NCBI RefSeq assembly: GCF_000585355.1
Contig: NZ_KK073873.1
Coordinates: forward strand, 62,001 to 126,000
DNA from: Xylanibacter oryzae DSM 17970
GTDB taxonomy: Bacteria > Bacteroidota > Bacteroidia > Bacteroidales > Bacteroidaceae
Direction of reading: 5' to 3'
DNA: 64,000 nucleotides
Positions 37,041-46,274 of this stretch are shown here, in pieces. Every line of letters begins with the position of its first letter. Position 1 is the stretch's first letter. The notes beneath the pieces were generated by a model. The model ran no database searches and was not told the DNA's origin. It saw nothing but the letters and a program-made list of their open reading frames with translations. A program made the translations under genes and the position numbers.

Positions 37041-39320
37041 TTACATAATTTGTGATATCTCTTTCAAATTATCTATCTTTTTAAGGTTATCTATAATAGT
37101 TTTTACATCATCACGGTCATGAACTTTCAATTCAAGTGAACCGTCAAATATACCTTCATTGCATGATATGGTTAATTTGTGTATGTTGACATTCATTTGC
37201 TCTGAAATTATTTTTGTTACCTCATTTAGTAACCCTATTCTGTCTATTCCTTTTATTTCGATTGTTGCATCAAAAAATAGTTTTTTATGCATTTCCCATC
37301 TTGCATCAAGGAGACGATTACCAAAGCTGCTTTTAAGTTTTGTGGCAACAGGACAAGCGCGCTTATGTATTTCAATTTGATTTTTATTGTTGATATATCC
37401 TAATACGTCATCACCAGGTATTGGATGGCAACAATTAGGAAATATAAATGTACCAATAGATTCTTCATTTATATATATTGGTCTTTTGCGATTGAAATTT
37501 TCACCTACAACGAGAATCTGTTGTTTTGATATTTCGTCTTCTTCTTCAGCTCTTTTCTTCTCTCTTGCTAAAAATGGTACATATCTTCTCCACCCAGCAG
37601 ACGTGTTACTTTTTTTCTTTCCCTGTATTTCGTCTATGTCTTTACTATCTAGTATTATTGTTTTATCACCTAAAGCTAAAAATAGTTCTTCTGTATCATT
37701 TAGGTCATGAAATCTACGTAATGTATCAAGAACATGCGATGTAACTTCTATTTCGTTTTTCGCCATAAATTCATTTAAGATTTCTTCACCTTGGTGTTGT
37801 ACCTCACGACTATCTCTTCTAAGTATTGCCTGTATTTTAGCTTTTGCCTTAGCCGTTGATACAAAGTTTATCCATGATTTTTGTACGTGTTGTGATTTAG
37901 AAGTTAAGATTTCGACTTGATCACCACTTTTTAGTTTATGACTTAGAGGAACTAGTTTGTGATTAACTTTAGCACCTATACAATGGCTACCAAGAAATGT
38001 ATGTATTGAAAAAGCAAAATCCAATGCTGTACATCCGGCAGGCATAGTCTTAATTTCTCCTTTAGGTGTAAAAACAAATATTTCAGATGCAAACAGATTC
38101 AGTTTTATAGCATCTAAAAAATCCATAGCATCAGGTTGGGGATCATCAAGAATCTCTTTTATTGTCCTTAGCCAATCGTTAAGTTCTCCTTCATCTTCTG
38201 TGATTTCACCTCCTTCTTTGTATTTCCAATGAGCAGCAAATCCCTGTTCAGCTATTTCATCCATGCGATCAGAGCGAATCTGGACCTCTATCCATCTTCC
38301 TCGTTTACTCATTAATGTTACATGCAGAGCTTGATAACCATTGGCTTTAGGATGATTTACCCAGTCGCGTAAGCGGTCTGGATGTGACTTATAGATCTTG
38401 TTTATTGCTACGTATATTTTGAAGCATTCGTTTACTTCATCTTCTCGTTTTTCCGGGGTATATATGATTCGTACAGCTAGAATGTCGTATATTTCATCAA
38501 AAGTCACGTGTTTATTCTGCATTTTATTCCAAATAGAATAAGGGCTTTTTATGCGAGCTTTGATTTCGTATTTTATAGATAAATTATCGAGTTCTTCTCT
38601 TATAGGTGCAGTGAAATCATCAAATAATGATTCACGTGACAATTTGGTAGATTTTAGCTTGTCTTCTATCTTTTTATAATCATCTGGGTGCTCAAATTTG
38701 AAACTTAAATTTTCTAGTTCTGTCTTAATCTTGTTTAATCCAAGTCGATTGGCGAGTGGCGCATAAATGTATAGAGTTTCTCCTGCTATCTTGTATTGCT
38801 TGTTAGCCGGTTGACTAGCTAAAGTCCTCATGTTATGAAGCCTATCACAAATCTTTATAAGGATAACACGTATGTCATCACTCATTGTAAGCAATAACTT
38901 TTTGAAGTTCTCTGCTTGTGCCGAAGCCTGTTCACCAAAGATACCACCTGATATTTTAGTTAGGCCGTCAACAATCTGTGCTATTTTAGGCCCGAAAATA
39001 TTCTCAATGTCTTCAATAGTGTAGTCTGTATCTTCTACAACGTCATGCAAAAGAGCAGAGCAGATACTTGTAGATCCCAAACCAATTTCTTTGCATGCAA
39101 TTTGTGCTACAGCAATTGGATGCATAATATATGGCTCACCGGAAAGACGTCGCACGCCTTTGTGAGCTTGGCGTGCAAAATTAAAAGCTTTTGTAATTAT
39201 ATCCACTTTTTTACGGTGGCGCGACTCTAAATAGGTATCAAGTAGATGCTTGAAGGCATCATCTATCATTTTGTCGTCTAATTTTTCTCTTTCTGTCTCT
39301 TTCCGTATCTGGTCGTCCAT
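37041..39320 (-). CDS. rel: Bifunctional (p)ppGpp synthetase/hydrolase, RelA/SpoT family
   Basis: 759 residues with the full Rel set. HD hydrolase domain (about 45-200) has HDVVEDTDY and CDRLHNMRTLASQP. Synthetase domain (about 240-370) has HPKANGYQALHVTLMSKRGRWIEVQIRS. TGS (about 405-465) and C-terminal ACT (about 670-759; IKGIDRIGLLNEVTKIISEQMNVNIHKL) follow. Bacteroidetes usually carry one long Rel enzyme able to make and break (p)ppGpp. Downstream of mltD and before the pectinesterase on the same strand, with its own -7 box. Confidence 0.96.
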   Translation of the reverse strand: MDDQIRKETEREKLDDKMIDDAFKHLLDTYLESRHRKKVDIITKAFNFARQAHKGVRRLSGEPYIMHPIAVAQIACKEIGLGSTSICSALLHDVVEDTDYTIEDIENIFGPKIAQIVDGLTKISGGIFGEQASAQAENFKKLLLTMSDDIRVILIKICDRLHNMRTLASQPANKQYKIAGETLYIYAPLANRLGLNKIKTELENLSFKFEHPDDYKKIEDKLKSTKLSRESLFDDFTAPIREELDNLSIKYEIKARIKSPYSIWNKMQNKHVTFDEIYDILAVRIIYTPEKREDEVNECFKIYVAINKIYKSHPDRLRDWVNHPKANGYQALHVTLMSKRGRWIEVQIRSDRMDEIAEQGFAAHWKYKEGGEITEDEGELNDWLRTIKEILDDPQPDAMDFLDAIKLNLFASEIFVFTPKGEIKTMPAGCTALDFAFSIHTFLGSHCIGAKVNHKLVPLSHKLKSGDQVEILTSKSQHVQKSWINFVSTAKAKAKIQAILRRDSREVQHQGEEILNEFMAKNEIEVTSHVLDTLRRFHDLNDTEELFLALGDKTIILDSKDIDEIQGKKKSNTSAGWRRYVPFLAREKKRAEEEDEISKQQILVVGENFNRKRPIYINEESIGTFIFPNCCHPIPGDDVLGYINNKNQIEIHKRACPVATKLKSSFGNRLLDARWEMHKKLFFDATIEIKGIDRIGLLNEVTKIISEQMNVNIHKLTISCNEGIFDGSLELKVHDRDDVKTIIDNLKKIDNLKEISQIM

Positions 39321-39379
39321 ACTTTTCTAGTTGGTTTGTTTAACAGTATTGTTGCAATATGCAAAAATGCTTATACTTG

Positions 39380-39387
39380 CAAAAGTA
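39380..39387 (-). promoter_or_regulatory. -7 box of rel
   Basis: TACTTTTG on the minus strand, 59 bp before the rel ATG. Confidence 0.6.
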
Positions 39388-39401
39388 CAACTAAAAAATG
39401 A

Positions 39402-39438
39402 TAATATCACAAACTTTTCTTGAAAATTTGTGATATTA
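39402..39438 (-). terminator. Hairpin after mltD, probable terminator
   Basis: 12-bp arms 39402-39413 and 39427-39438 (TAATATCACAAA); on the minus strand it follows the mltD stop by 12 bp and is followed by a T-rich stretch that overlaps the rel promoter region. Confidence 0.65.
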
Positions 39439-39449
39439 CCTTTATTTTA

Positions 39450-40802
39450 TTATTTCACCTTTATCTTTTTACCAGAGCGTATATTCGTGCCTGAAATGCC
39501 ATTAAGTTTTCTCAGCTTTTTCACTGTCGTATGGTGCTTTTCTGCTATTTCAGATAATGTCTGGCCCTCCTTAATTGTGACACTCTTATTCACATGTGAT
39601 TTTTTATGACTTTTACTTTTCCTTCGTCTAAAATCAGAATTATTATTTGAATGTCTACTATAGCTGTACCTGTGGCTATTATATGAAGCAGGAACCTCAT
39701 CCTTTACGTCAACCTCAGTGCGCTTTTCTTGTATATCTTTCGACTTATAGTTATAAACAGAATCTTCATTGTCAATAAATTTATTTATTATTGATTCAGG
39801 CATTCGTATTGTTGATGGCTCAGTAGCTCCATCCACTATATCTCTACGATATTGTGGGTTAAGTGTTCTTAATTCATCCATACTTATACCACAAACTGCT
39901 GATATCTGTGCCAAATTAATATTTTTACTGACAATAACAGTATCTGACTTTTCAGGAAGTTCTGATTTAAGAGGACATATGTTATGGTCGCAATAGTATG
40001 TCATAATGTAGTTTGCTGCAATAAAAGCAGGTACGTATCCTCTTGTCTCTTTAGGAAGATATGGATATATTTTCCAATAGTCTTTTTCACCATTAGACCT
40101 TCTCATTGCTTTACTTATTTGATCAGGTCCGCAGTTATAAGCAGCAATTACAAGATTCCAGTCTCCATATTCTTTGTATAAATCACTTAAATAGTGAGCG
40201 GCAGCATATGACGCTTTTATAGGATCTCTGCGTTCGTCTACTAATGTGTTTACTTTAAGATCGTATCGCTTGCTTGTCTTAATCATAAATTGCCAAAGTC
40301 CTGTTGCACCTACACGTGATATAGCATTAGGATTTAGCGCTGATTCTATTACAGGTAGATATTTAAGTTCTAAAGGTAGACCATAAGTTTCTAAGGCTTG
40401 TTCAAAAATTGGCATATAAAAATTCTGTGCGCCAAGCATATATGCTACAGAACGACGTAATTTGCCACTGTATCTATCTATGAACTTTTGTACTACATCA
40501 TTATAAGGCATCTCTATAATTGATGGTATCCTACTTAGTCTTTTAATATATACTTCTTTTGAAAAGACAGGATTAACATCCTGCATGTTACAGTTCGTAT
40601 CTGCAGCTAAATATTTTTTAGAGTTGAAGAGATTCATCAGGCTGTCGCTACTTATTGTCATAGCTTCAGGAAGTTCAATGACTTCTGTCTTTCCTTTCTT
40701 GTCGGTTACTGTAATTTGGTTGTTATTATTATCTTGAGCCTTGACAACACAATTCCCGATAAAAAAAATCGCGATAGCGAGTAATATAATTTTCTTCTTC
40801 AT
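39450..40802 (-). CDS. mltD: Membrane-bound lytic murein transglycosylase, MltD type with LysM
   Basis: 450 residues; signal peptide (about 1-22). The SLT domain (about 110-235) has the catalytic Glu in PVIESALNPNAISRVGATGLWQF and the downstream AAYNCGPDQI. A Ser/Lys/Arg-rich linker leads to one C-terminal LysM repeat (about 402-449; VTIKEGQTLSEIAEKHHTTVKKLRKLNGI), which binds peptidoglycan. It cleaves glycan strands in the periplasm. It follows the DUF5683 gene by 27 bp in a parA-parB-DUF5683-mltD order that is common in Bacteroidetes. Confidence 0.93.
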   Translation of the reverse strand: MKKKIILLAIAIFFIGNCVVKAQDNNNNQITVTDKKGKTEVIELPEAMTISSDSLMNLFNSKKYLAADTNCNMQDVNPVFSKEVYIKRLSRIPSIIEMPYNDVVQKFIDRYSGKLRRSVAYMLGAQNFYMPIFEQALETYGLPLELKYLPVIESALNPNAISRVGATGLWQFMIKTSKRYDLKVNTLVDERRDPIKASYAAAHYLSDLYKEYGDWNLVIAAYNCGPDQISKAMRRSNGEKDYWKIYPYLPKETRGYVPAFIAANYIMTYYCDHNICPLKSELPEKSDTVIVSKNINLAQISAVCGISMDELRTLNPQYRRDIVDGATEPSTIRMPESIINKFIDNEDSVYNYKSKDIQEKRTEVDVKDEVPASYNSHRYSYSRHSNNNSDFRRRKSKSHKKSHVNKSVTIKEGQTLSEIAEKHHTTVKKLRKLNGISGTNIRSGKKIKVK

Positions 40803-40829
40803 ATTTTTTCTATAAACAGTATATTTTAA

Positions 40830-41594
40830 TTAAAAGTTTAGGCAGCATTGTAATCCTATAGCTGTTGAATTTAAAGGATTCCTTGATTGCTGATTATTTA
40901 TTGTTGTGGGTCTTATTTTCATACTGAGATCTTTCGAAATATCGAATACAGACAATTCTGCATCAACATAAGCATCAATAACAGATAATGCATAAACTCC
41001 TATCAGGCAAAAGAAACTTAAATCTCTATAACGTCTATAGTAGTCTTTACGACTTTTAAAGAGACTCTTATATCTTTCGAGGTTTTCGCTCGTGATAGTT
41101 GTGCCCAAATGTAAAAATGTATTGTAACTTTGAGTTGTCGGATCGTTATCCATAATGTCCAGATATGCCTGTGAATAATCTTTATACATCTGATTATTCC
41201 ATTTCATGGCATAAATACATCCAATAAAACCACCATAAATAATAGGCAGTTTCCAATATTTTCTATTATATATTTGTCCGGCCCCTGGTAAAACGATGGC
41301 AAGCCAAAGTGCACGCTGTGGACTAGGTCTCCATGTTGCCCAATCTCTTTTTGAGCTTTTAATATTTAAAGTATCGCGTTTTGAAAATTTAGCACTGTCT
41401 TCATATGCCAACTTTGATTTGCTTTCTGATGCTACACTCTTTTTTGTGTTGATAGAATCACTCATAACGATTGTACTTTTAGTTGCTTTCAAAGCTTTTT
41501 TATCGCTTTGTGCATGGATGCATTCAGTTTTTGCTATTAGCAAAAAGCAAATGGCAATACATAAACGTATAAGAGTAGATATTTTAAATTTCAA
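40830..41594 (-). CDS. DUF5683-family membrane protein, TTG start
   Basis: 254 residues. No in-frame ATG exists until residue 45, well after the signal-peptide-like N-terminus (RLCIAICFLLIAKTECIHAQ), so the TTG at 41592-41594, 2 bp after the parB stop, is the likely start. The middle part RDWATWRPSPQRALWLAIVLPGAGQIYNRKYWKLPIIYGGFIGCIYAM matches DUF5683, with about two further membrane helices. The function is unknown; conserved placement between parB and mltD suggests an envelope role. Confidence 0.85.
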   Translation of the reverse strand: MKFKISTLIRLCIAICFLLIAKTECIHAQSDKKALKATKSTIVMSDSINTKKSVASESKSKLAYEDSAKFSKRDTLNIKSSKRDWATWRPSPQRALWLAIVLPGAGQIYNRKYWKLPIIYGGFIGCIYAMKWNNQMYKDYSQAYLDIMDNDPTTQSYNTFLHLGTTITSENLERYKSLFKSRKDYYRRYRDLSFFCLIGVYALSVIDAYVDAELSVFDISKDLSMKIRPTTINNQQSRNPLNSTAIGLQCCLNF

Positions 41595-41596
41595 TT

Positions 41597-42496
41597 TTAT
41601 TGTTCCTTATCCTTTAGATTGTCAAATATTGACATAATACGAAGCAGTTCATCTTCATCAGAAAAAGAAATACTGATTTTCCCTTTTCCTTTTGGTGAGC
41701 AGGACATCTGTATCTTAGTATTAAAAAATTTGGACAGCTTGTCTTTTAGCATGTTGAATTCTTCAGGCATCTGTTGCTTTTGTGAAATCTTCTTATTACC
41801 GGATTCTAATGTTTCTCCATTTTTAAGCATTTGTACCATTTCCTCAACCTTTCGAACAGTATATCCATACTTTTTTATCTCATTGAAAAGCTTAACCTGT
41901 AAAGATGGACTATCTAATGAAAGCAATGCTTTTGCATGTCCCATGTCAATTTCTTTTTTCTGTAAGGCCATTTGAACCTGTGCTGGCAGCTTAAGTAGTC
42001 GAAGATAATTGGCTATTGCTGCGCGGCTTTTACCTACACGCTCAGATACTCGCTCTTGAGTCATACTACTGTCTTCAAGTAGATGCTCATAAGCTAAGGC
42101 AATCTCAACGGGATTCAGATCTTCACGCTGGATATTCTCTACAAGAGCCATCTCCATTACGCTCTCGTCTTTTGCAGTACGAATATATGCCGGTATGGAT
42201 TTTAGCCCTGTTATTTGAGATGCTCTCCATCTTCTTTCGCCTGCAATTATTTGAAAACGGTTTTCAGCAACCTGACGTAGGGTGATAGGTTGGATAATTC
42301 CGATTTCGCGTATGCTATTAGCTAATTCTTGAAGCGCCTCTTCATCAAATTCTCTACGTGGCTGGTTCGGATTTGCCTCAATTTGATCAATTGATATCTC
42401 ATTTATTGTAGAAGAACCTTGAGTGCGTACGCCTTCTGTTGATATGAGGGCATCCAGTCCACGACCTAAAGCGTTGAATTTCTTGTGTACAGCCAT
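41597..42496 (-). CDS. parB: Chromosome-partitioning protein ParB
   Basis: 299 residues. N-terminal ParB/Srx CTPase domain (about 30-125; ANPNQPRREFDEEALQELANSI and the CTP-binding GERRWRA motif), then a KorB-like helix-turn-helix (about 130-230; TQERVSERVGKSRAAIANYLRLL) and a C-terminal dimerisation part. It would bind parS sites near the origin and load SMC. One base separates it from parA. No parS consensus (TGTTNCACGTGAAACA) was noticed in the window. Confidence 0.96.
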   Translation of the reverse strand: MAVHKKFNALGRGLDALISTEGVRTQGSSTINEISIDQIEANPNQPRREFDEEALQELANSIREIGIIQPITLRQVAENRFQIIAGERRWRASQITGLKSIPAYIRTAKDESVMEMALVENIQREDLNPVEIALAYEHLLEDSSMTQERVSERVGKSRAAIANYLRLLKLPAQVQMALQKKEIDMGHAKALLSLDSPSLQVKLFNEIKKYGYTVRKVEEMVQMLKNGETLESGNKKISQKQQMPEEFNMLKDKLSKFFNTKIQMSCSPKGKGKISISFSDEDELLRIMSIFDNLKDKEQ

Positions 42497-42497
42497 T

Positions 42498-43262
42498 TTA
42501 TTTGTTCTTGTTGATAATTTCTTTAGCCAATGCTAAATGGTTCTTTGAACCCGTTGAGTCTGCGTCATATAATATTACAGGCAAGCCATGGCTCGGCGAT
42601 TCACTCAACTTAACATTACGCTGAATAACTGTTTTAAATACTAATTCTTGGAAATGACGTTTTACCTCATCATAAATCTGATTAGCTAGTCGTAGACGAC
42701 TGTCGTACATAGTCAATAAGAATCCTTCAATCTCTAAACCTGGATTTAATTTACTTTTGATTATCTTGATAGTATTCAGTAATTTACTAATTCCTTCAAG
42801 TGCAAAATATTCACATTGTACTGGGATTATAACTGAATCGGCAGCTGTGAGTGAGTTGACCGTAATAAGACCTAATGAAGGAGAACAGTCAATTAAAATA
42901 TAATCGTATTCGCTTTTTATTGGCTCTAATAGTGTCTTTATAACCTTTTCGCGGTTTTCCAAATTAAGCATTTCAATCTCAGCACCTACTAGGTCTATAT
43001 GACTTGGTATGATATCTAAACCGTCAATATCTGTAGTGTATATGGCATCACGCACATCTGCATGGTCAATGATACATTCGTATATGGAACAGTCCACGTC
43101 CTTTATGTCAACACCCAAACCACTTGATGCGTTTGCTTGAGGGTCTGCGTCGACAACCAACACATTCTTTTCTAATGTGGCAAGTGATGCTGCCAAATTG
43201 ATAGTAGTTGTAGTCTTTCCTACACCGCCTTTTTGATTAGCTAATGCGATAATTTTTCCCAT
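42498..43262 (-). CDS. parA: Chromosome-partitioning ATPase ParA/Soj
   Basis: 254 residues. Deviant Walker A KGGVGKTTTTINLAASLA (about 10-27), switch I region DADPQANASSGLG and Walker B YILIDCSPSLGLIT are intact. It drives origin segregation with ParB. It opens a chromosomal-type parA-parB-DUF5683-mltD operon and is divergent from surE. Confidence 0.97.
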   Translation of the reverse strand: MGKIIALANQKGGVGKTTTTINLAASLATLEKNVLVVDADPQANASSGLGVDIKDVDCSIYECIIDHADVRDAIYTTDIDGLDIIPSHIDLVGAEIEMLNLENREKVIKTLLEPIKSEYDYILIDCSPSLGLITVNSLTAADSVIIPVQCEYFALEGISKLLNTIKIIKSKLNPGLEIEGFLLTMYDSRLRLANQIYDEVKRHFQELVFKTVIQRNVKLSESPSHGLPVILYDADSTGSKNHLALAKEIINKNK

Positions 43263-43302
43263 ATTATAAGTCTTACCAATCTATTCACAGATAATTTGGC
43301 TA

Positions 43303-43310
43303 CAAAGTTA
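43303..43310 (-). promoter_or_regulatory. -7 box of the parAB operon
   Basis: TAACTTTG on the minus strand, 40 bp before the parA ATG. Confidence 0.65.
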
Positions 43311-43351
43311 CATATTTTGCGCGAGAAAAGAATAAATTAAACCTTTTTTCG

Positions 43352-43359
43352 TACTTTTG
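43352..43359 (+). promoter_or_regulatory. -7 box of surE-lpxB
   Basis: TACTTTTG, 22 bp before the surE ATG, divergent to the parA box. Confidence 0.6.
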
Positions 43360-43381
43360 CACTCAAATTATACAGATAATT

Positions 43382-44149
43382 ATGAAAATTAATAGACCTT
43401 TAATATTGATTTCTAATGATGACGGTTATTATTCCAAAGGATTGAAATGTCTCATTGATATGGTTTCGCAGTTTGCAGAACTGCTAGTCGTAGCTCCTGA
43501 ATCTGCCCGCTCAGGTTTTTCGTCTGCATTTTCATCAACAACACCATTGAGGTTGAAATTGCGCCGCAAGTGGGATGGGGTTGAAATCTGGTCTTGTAAT
43601 GGTACACCTGTTGATTGTGTAAAATTAGCTTTAAGTGAATTATGCGACCGCAAGCCAGATATGATCATAGGTGGAATAAACCATGGTGATAATGCATCAG
43701 TAAATTCTCATTATTCAGGTACAATGGGCGTAACGATAGAGGGTTGCCTTAAACGTATTCCTTCTGTTGCTTTTTCAATTTGTAATCATGATGATAATGC
43801 TGATTTTGAACCTATGCGTAATATTGTTCAAATTATTACCGAGAAGGTACTTGCAGATAAATTACCTGATGGTGTATGCCTTAATGTTAATTACCCTGTA
43901 GTAGACAAAATAAAAGGTGTACGCGTTTGTCGAATGGCACATGGTAACTGGGGAAATGAAGTAGTTCGCATGCATCATCCTCGTGGATATGATTATTATT
44001 GGCTTGTAGGTGAATATACAAATGAAGAGCCTGATTCAGAAGACACTGACAATTGGGCATTAACTCATGGATATGCAGCTATTACACCTACTACAATAGA
44101 TGTAACTAGTTATGAGATGATAGACAAAATGAAAGATTGGAAGTTCTAA
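43382..44149 (+). CDS. surE: 5'/3'-nucleotidase SurE
   Basis: 255 residues. The metal-binding N-terminus ILISNDDGYYSKGLKCL has the paired Asp residues, followed by APESARSGFSSAFS, GTPVDCVKLAL and GGINHGDNASVNSHYSGTMGVTIEG, all standard SurE motifs. It dephosphorylates nucleoside monophosphates. First of two genes with lpxB, 10 bp apart. Confidence 0.96.
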   Translation: MKINRPLILISNDDGYYSKGLKCLIDMVSQFAELLVVAPESARSGFSSAFSSTTPLRLKLRRKWDGVEIWSCNGTPVDCVKLALSELCDRKPDMIIGGINHGDNASVNSHYSGTMGVTIEGCLKRIPSVAFSICNHDDNADFEPMRNIVQIITEKVLADKLPDGVCLNVNYPVVDKIKGVRVCRMAHGNWGNEVVRMHHPRGYDYYWLVGEYTNEEPDSEDTDNWALTHGYAAITPTTIDVTSYEMIDKMKDWKF

Positions 44150-44159
44150 TTTGCACTAT

Positions 44160-45299
44160 ATGAGATATTATTTAATAGTAGGTGAGGCTAGCGGAGATTT
44201 GCATGCTTCTCATCTAATGGGGGCTATAAAAGGGATTGATCGTGATGCTGAATTCCGCTTTTTTGGTGGGGATTTGATGTCAGAGGTAGGTGGTACGATG
44301 GTTAAGCATTACCGTGATTTGGCATATATGGGTTTTATACCAGTTCTTCTGCACTTACGTACCATTTTCCATAATATGAAATTGTGTAAGCATGATATAA
44401 TTAAATGGCATCCGGATGTCGTTATTTTGGTAGATTATCCAGGCTTTAATCTTAATATAGCAAAGTATATTAAAGCAAATTCAGAAATACCGGTCTATTA
44501 TTATATATCTCCTAAAATATGGGCATGGAAGGAACATCGTATAAAAAACATAAAAAGGGATGTTGCTGAGTTGTTTTCTATATTGCCATTTGAGGTTCCT
44601 TTCTTTGAAAAGCATAAATATCCTATTCATTATGTTGGTAACCCTACAGCATCAGAGGTATATTCGTTCATTAATAAATATAAAGAACAAAAAGAAGATT
44701 TCTGTAAACGGCAGGAACTTGATAGCAGGCCTATCATAGCCCTTCTTGCAGGCAGTAGAAAACAAGAAATAAAAGATAATCTTCCTGCTATGATGAAAGT
44801 CGCATTGCATTTTAAGGATTATCAAGTAGTTTTGGCAGGGGCACCTGCAATAGATTCTGATTATTATTTGAATTTCATTGATAATAAAGATGTAAAGGTC
44901 ATTTATAATGATACTTATTCTTTGTTGGCTAATTCAGAGGCTGCTTTGGTTACAAGTGGTACCGCTACGCTAGAGACCGCTTTATTTAATGTACCTCAAG
45001 TCGTTTGTTATGAAACTCCTATACCGAAGGTGGCTAGTTTTGTGCGTCGCCATCTTATAAAGGTGAAATATATATCGCTTGTTAACCTTATTGCAAATAA
45101 GGAGGTTGTTAAAGAGTTAGTAGCTGATACATTTACATTGGAGAATATTAAAAAGGAATTGCAGTTAATATTGCCAGGTGGTGCTTTACGAGATCGTATG
45201 CTCTCTGAATATAAGGAGATATTCAAAATTCTAGGTAATGAGGATTCTTCAAAGAGAGCAGCAACTGCAATCATTGAATCACTTAAAAATCATAGTTAA
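44160..45299 (+). CDS. lpxB: Lipid-A-disaccharide synthase
   Basis: 379 residues from the ATG at 44160; a TTG at 44151 would add three residues, but the ATG with MRYYLIVGEASGDLHASHL is the family start. Family stretches: FRFFGGDLMSEVGGT, VILVDYPGFNLNIAKYIK, YYISPKIWAWKEHRIK, LLAGSRKQEIKDNLP and ALVTSGTATLETALF. It is a GT19 enzyme joining UDP-diacylglucosamine and lipid X in lipid A synthesis, on the inner face of the membrane. Confidence 0.97.
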   Translation: MRYYLIVGEASGDLHASHLMGAIKGIDRDAEFRFFGGDLMSEVGGTMVKHYRDLAYMGFIPVLLHLRTIFHNMKLCKHDIIKWHPDVVILVDYPGFNLNIAKYIKANSEIPVYYYISPKIWAWKEHRIKNIKRDVAELFSILPFEVPFFEKHKYPIHYVGNPTASEVYSFINKYKEQKEDFCKRQELDSRPIIALLAGSRKQEIKDNLPAMMKVALHFKDYQVVLAGAPAIDSDYYLNFIDNKDVKVIYNDTYSLLANSEAALVTSGTATLETALFNVPQVVCYETPIPKVASFVRRHLIKVKYISLVNLIANKEVVKELVADTFTLENIKKELQLILPGGALRDRMLSEYKEIFKILGNEDSSKRAATAIIESLKNHS

Positions 45300-45317
45300 A
45301 TAATTAATACCTTAATA

Positions 45318-45356
45318 AAAAATGCTCCCTTTCTACAAAGAACAGGGAGCATTTTT
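45318..45356. terminator. Bidirectional terminator between lpxB and cdsA
   Basis: 13-bp arms 45318-45330 and 45344-45356 (AATGCTCCCT core) with A and T runs, between convergent gene ends. Confidence 0.92.
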
Positions 45357-45378
45357 ATTGTATTTTATATCGTTTTTT

Positions 45379-46227
45379 TTATATCAAAGTAAGTGTATAT
45401 AGATATATCACAGCTGCCGGTATAGCAATAAGTGAAGAGTCAAATCTGTCAAGCATTCCTCCATGACCCGGCAGGATAGAGCCACTATCCTTTATTTCCA
45501 ATGTCCTTTTAAAAAGTGATTCAACAAGGTCTCCCCAAGTTCCGAATACTACTATTACAAGTCCAAGTCCCATCCATTCAGGTATAGATAATCTTAAGTC
45601 ATTTACGCCATACATATCAGTGAAGTATCCTATTATTGCACCAACTATCAATACAAGTATTGCTCCTCCTATGCTACCTTCCCAAGATTTTCCGGGAGAT
45701 ATTCTAGGAAATAGTTTATGTTTGCCAAGTAGAGATCCGCTACAATATGCTCCAGTGTCGTTACACCATAAAAAAACAAAAACACTTAGTGGAATGAGAT
45801 ATGTGTAAACAGAACCTTCCGGAGTACTGCGGAAAGCTAGAACATTTATTAGCGATAACGGTAAAGCTACATACATCTGACTAAGCATTGTATATGCCCA
45901 ATCATTTATTGGGTTTGCATTCTTAGTATATAATTCACTTATCAATAGATAAATTATTGATAATAAATATGGAATGAATACTGTTGATGGTGTTAATCCA
46001 CTACAATATCCACTTATTGAGAAGAAAAAATATACCCCAGCAACAGTACAGATAAACCGATTAGTCTGTACGCCTTCCTGAGTATTTACTAGTCCGCAGA
46101 ATTCCCATACCGTCAAGCCGGTAATCAATGCAAAAAGTAATGTCATTGCATATGCGTTTAGGAAGCTTACTACAATTATTGCAACGAATAATATTCCCGT
46201 AATTGTTCTGACAATTAAGTTTTTCAT
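45379..46227 (-). CDS. cdsA: Phosphatidate cytidylyltransferase
   Basis: 282 residues with about seven or eight membrane helices. The C-terminal CdsA signature SLFKRTLEIKDSGSILPGHGGMLDRFDS (about 236-263) is complete, preceded by GKSWEGSIGGAI. It makes CDP-diacylglycerol from phosphatidate and CTP in the inner membrane. Downstream of ftsH by 47 bp with a hairpin in the gap. Confidence 0.96.
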   Translation of the reverse strand: MKNLIVRTITGILFVAIIVVSFLNAYAMTLLFALITGLTVWEFCGLVNTQEGVQTNRFICTVAGVYFFFSISGYCSGLTPSTVFIPYLLSIIYLLISELYTKNANPINDWAYTMLSQMYVALPLSLINVLAFRSTPEGSVYTYLIPLSVFVFLWCNDTGAYCSGSLLGKHKLFPRISPGKSWEGSIGGAILVLIVGAIIGYFTDMYGVNDLRLSIPEWMGLGLVIVVFGTWGDLVESLFKRTLEIKDSGSILPGHGGMLDRFDSSLIAIPAAVIYLYTLTLI

Positions 46228-46243
46228 ATTCTTATAGTTGTTT

Positions 46244-46269
46244 AATGGGCAGACGTAAGTCTGCCCATT
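46244..46269 (-). terminator. Hairpin between ftsH and cdsA
   Basis: Perfect 11-bp arms 46244-46254 and 46259-46269 (AATGGGCAGAC) with a 4-nt loop. On the minus strand only a weak T content follows, so it may be a partial terminator or an mRNA-processing hairpin between the two genes. Confidence 0.6.
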
Positions 46270-46274
46270 TTGTT

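Noticed and set aside
41597-43262. parAB as a plasmid partition locus
   Set aside because: Gene order with DUF5683, mltD and rel is the chromosomal arrangement; no replication gene or parS-like site is nearby.
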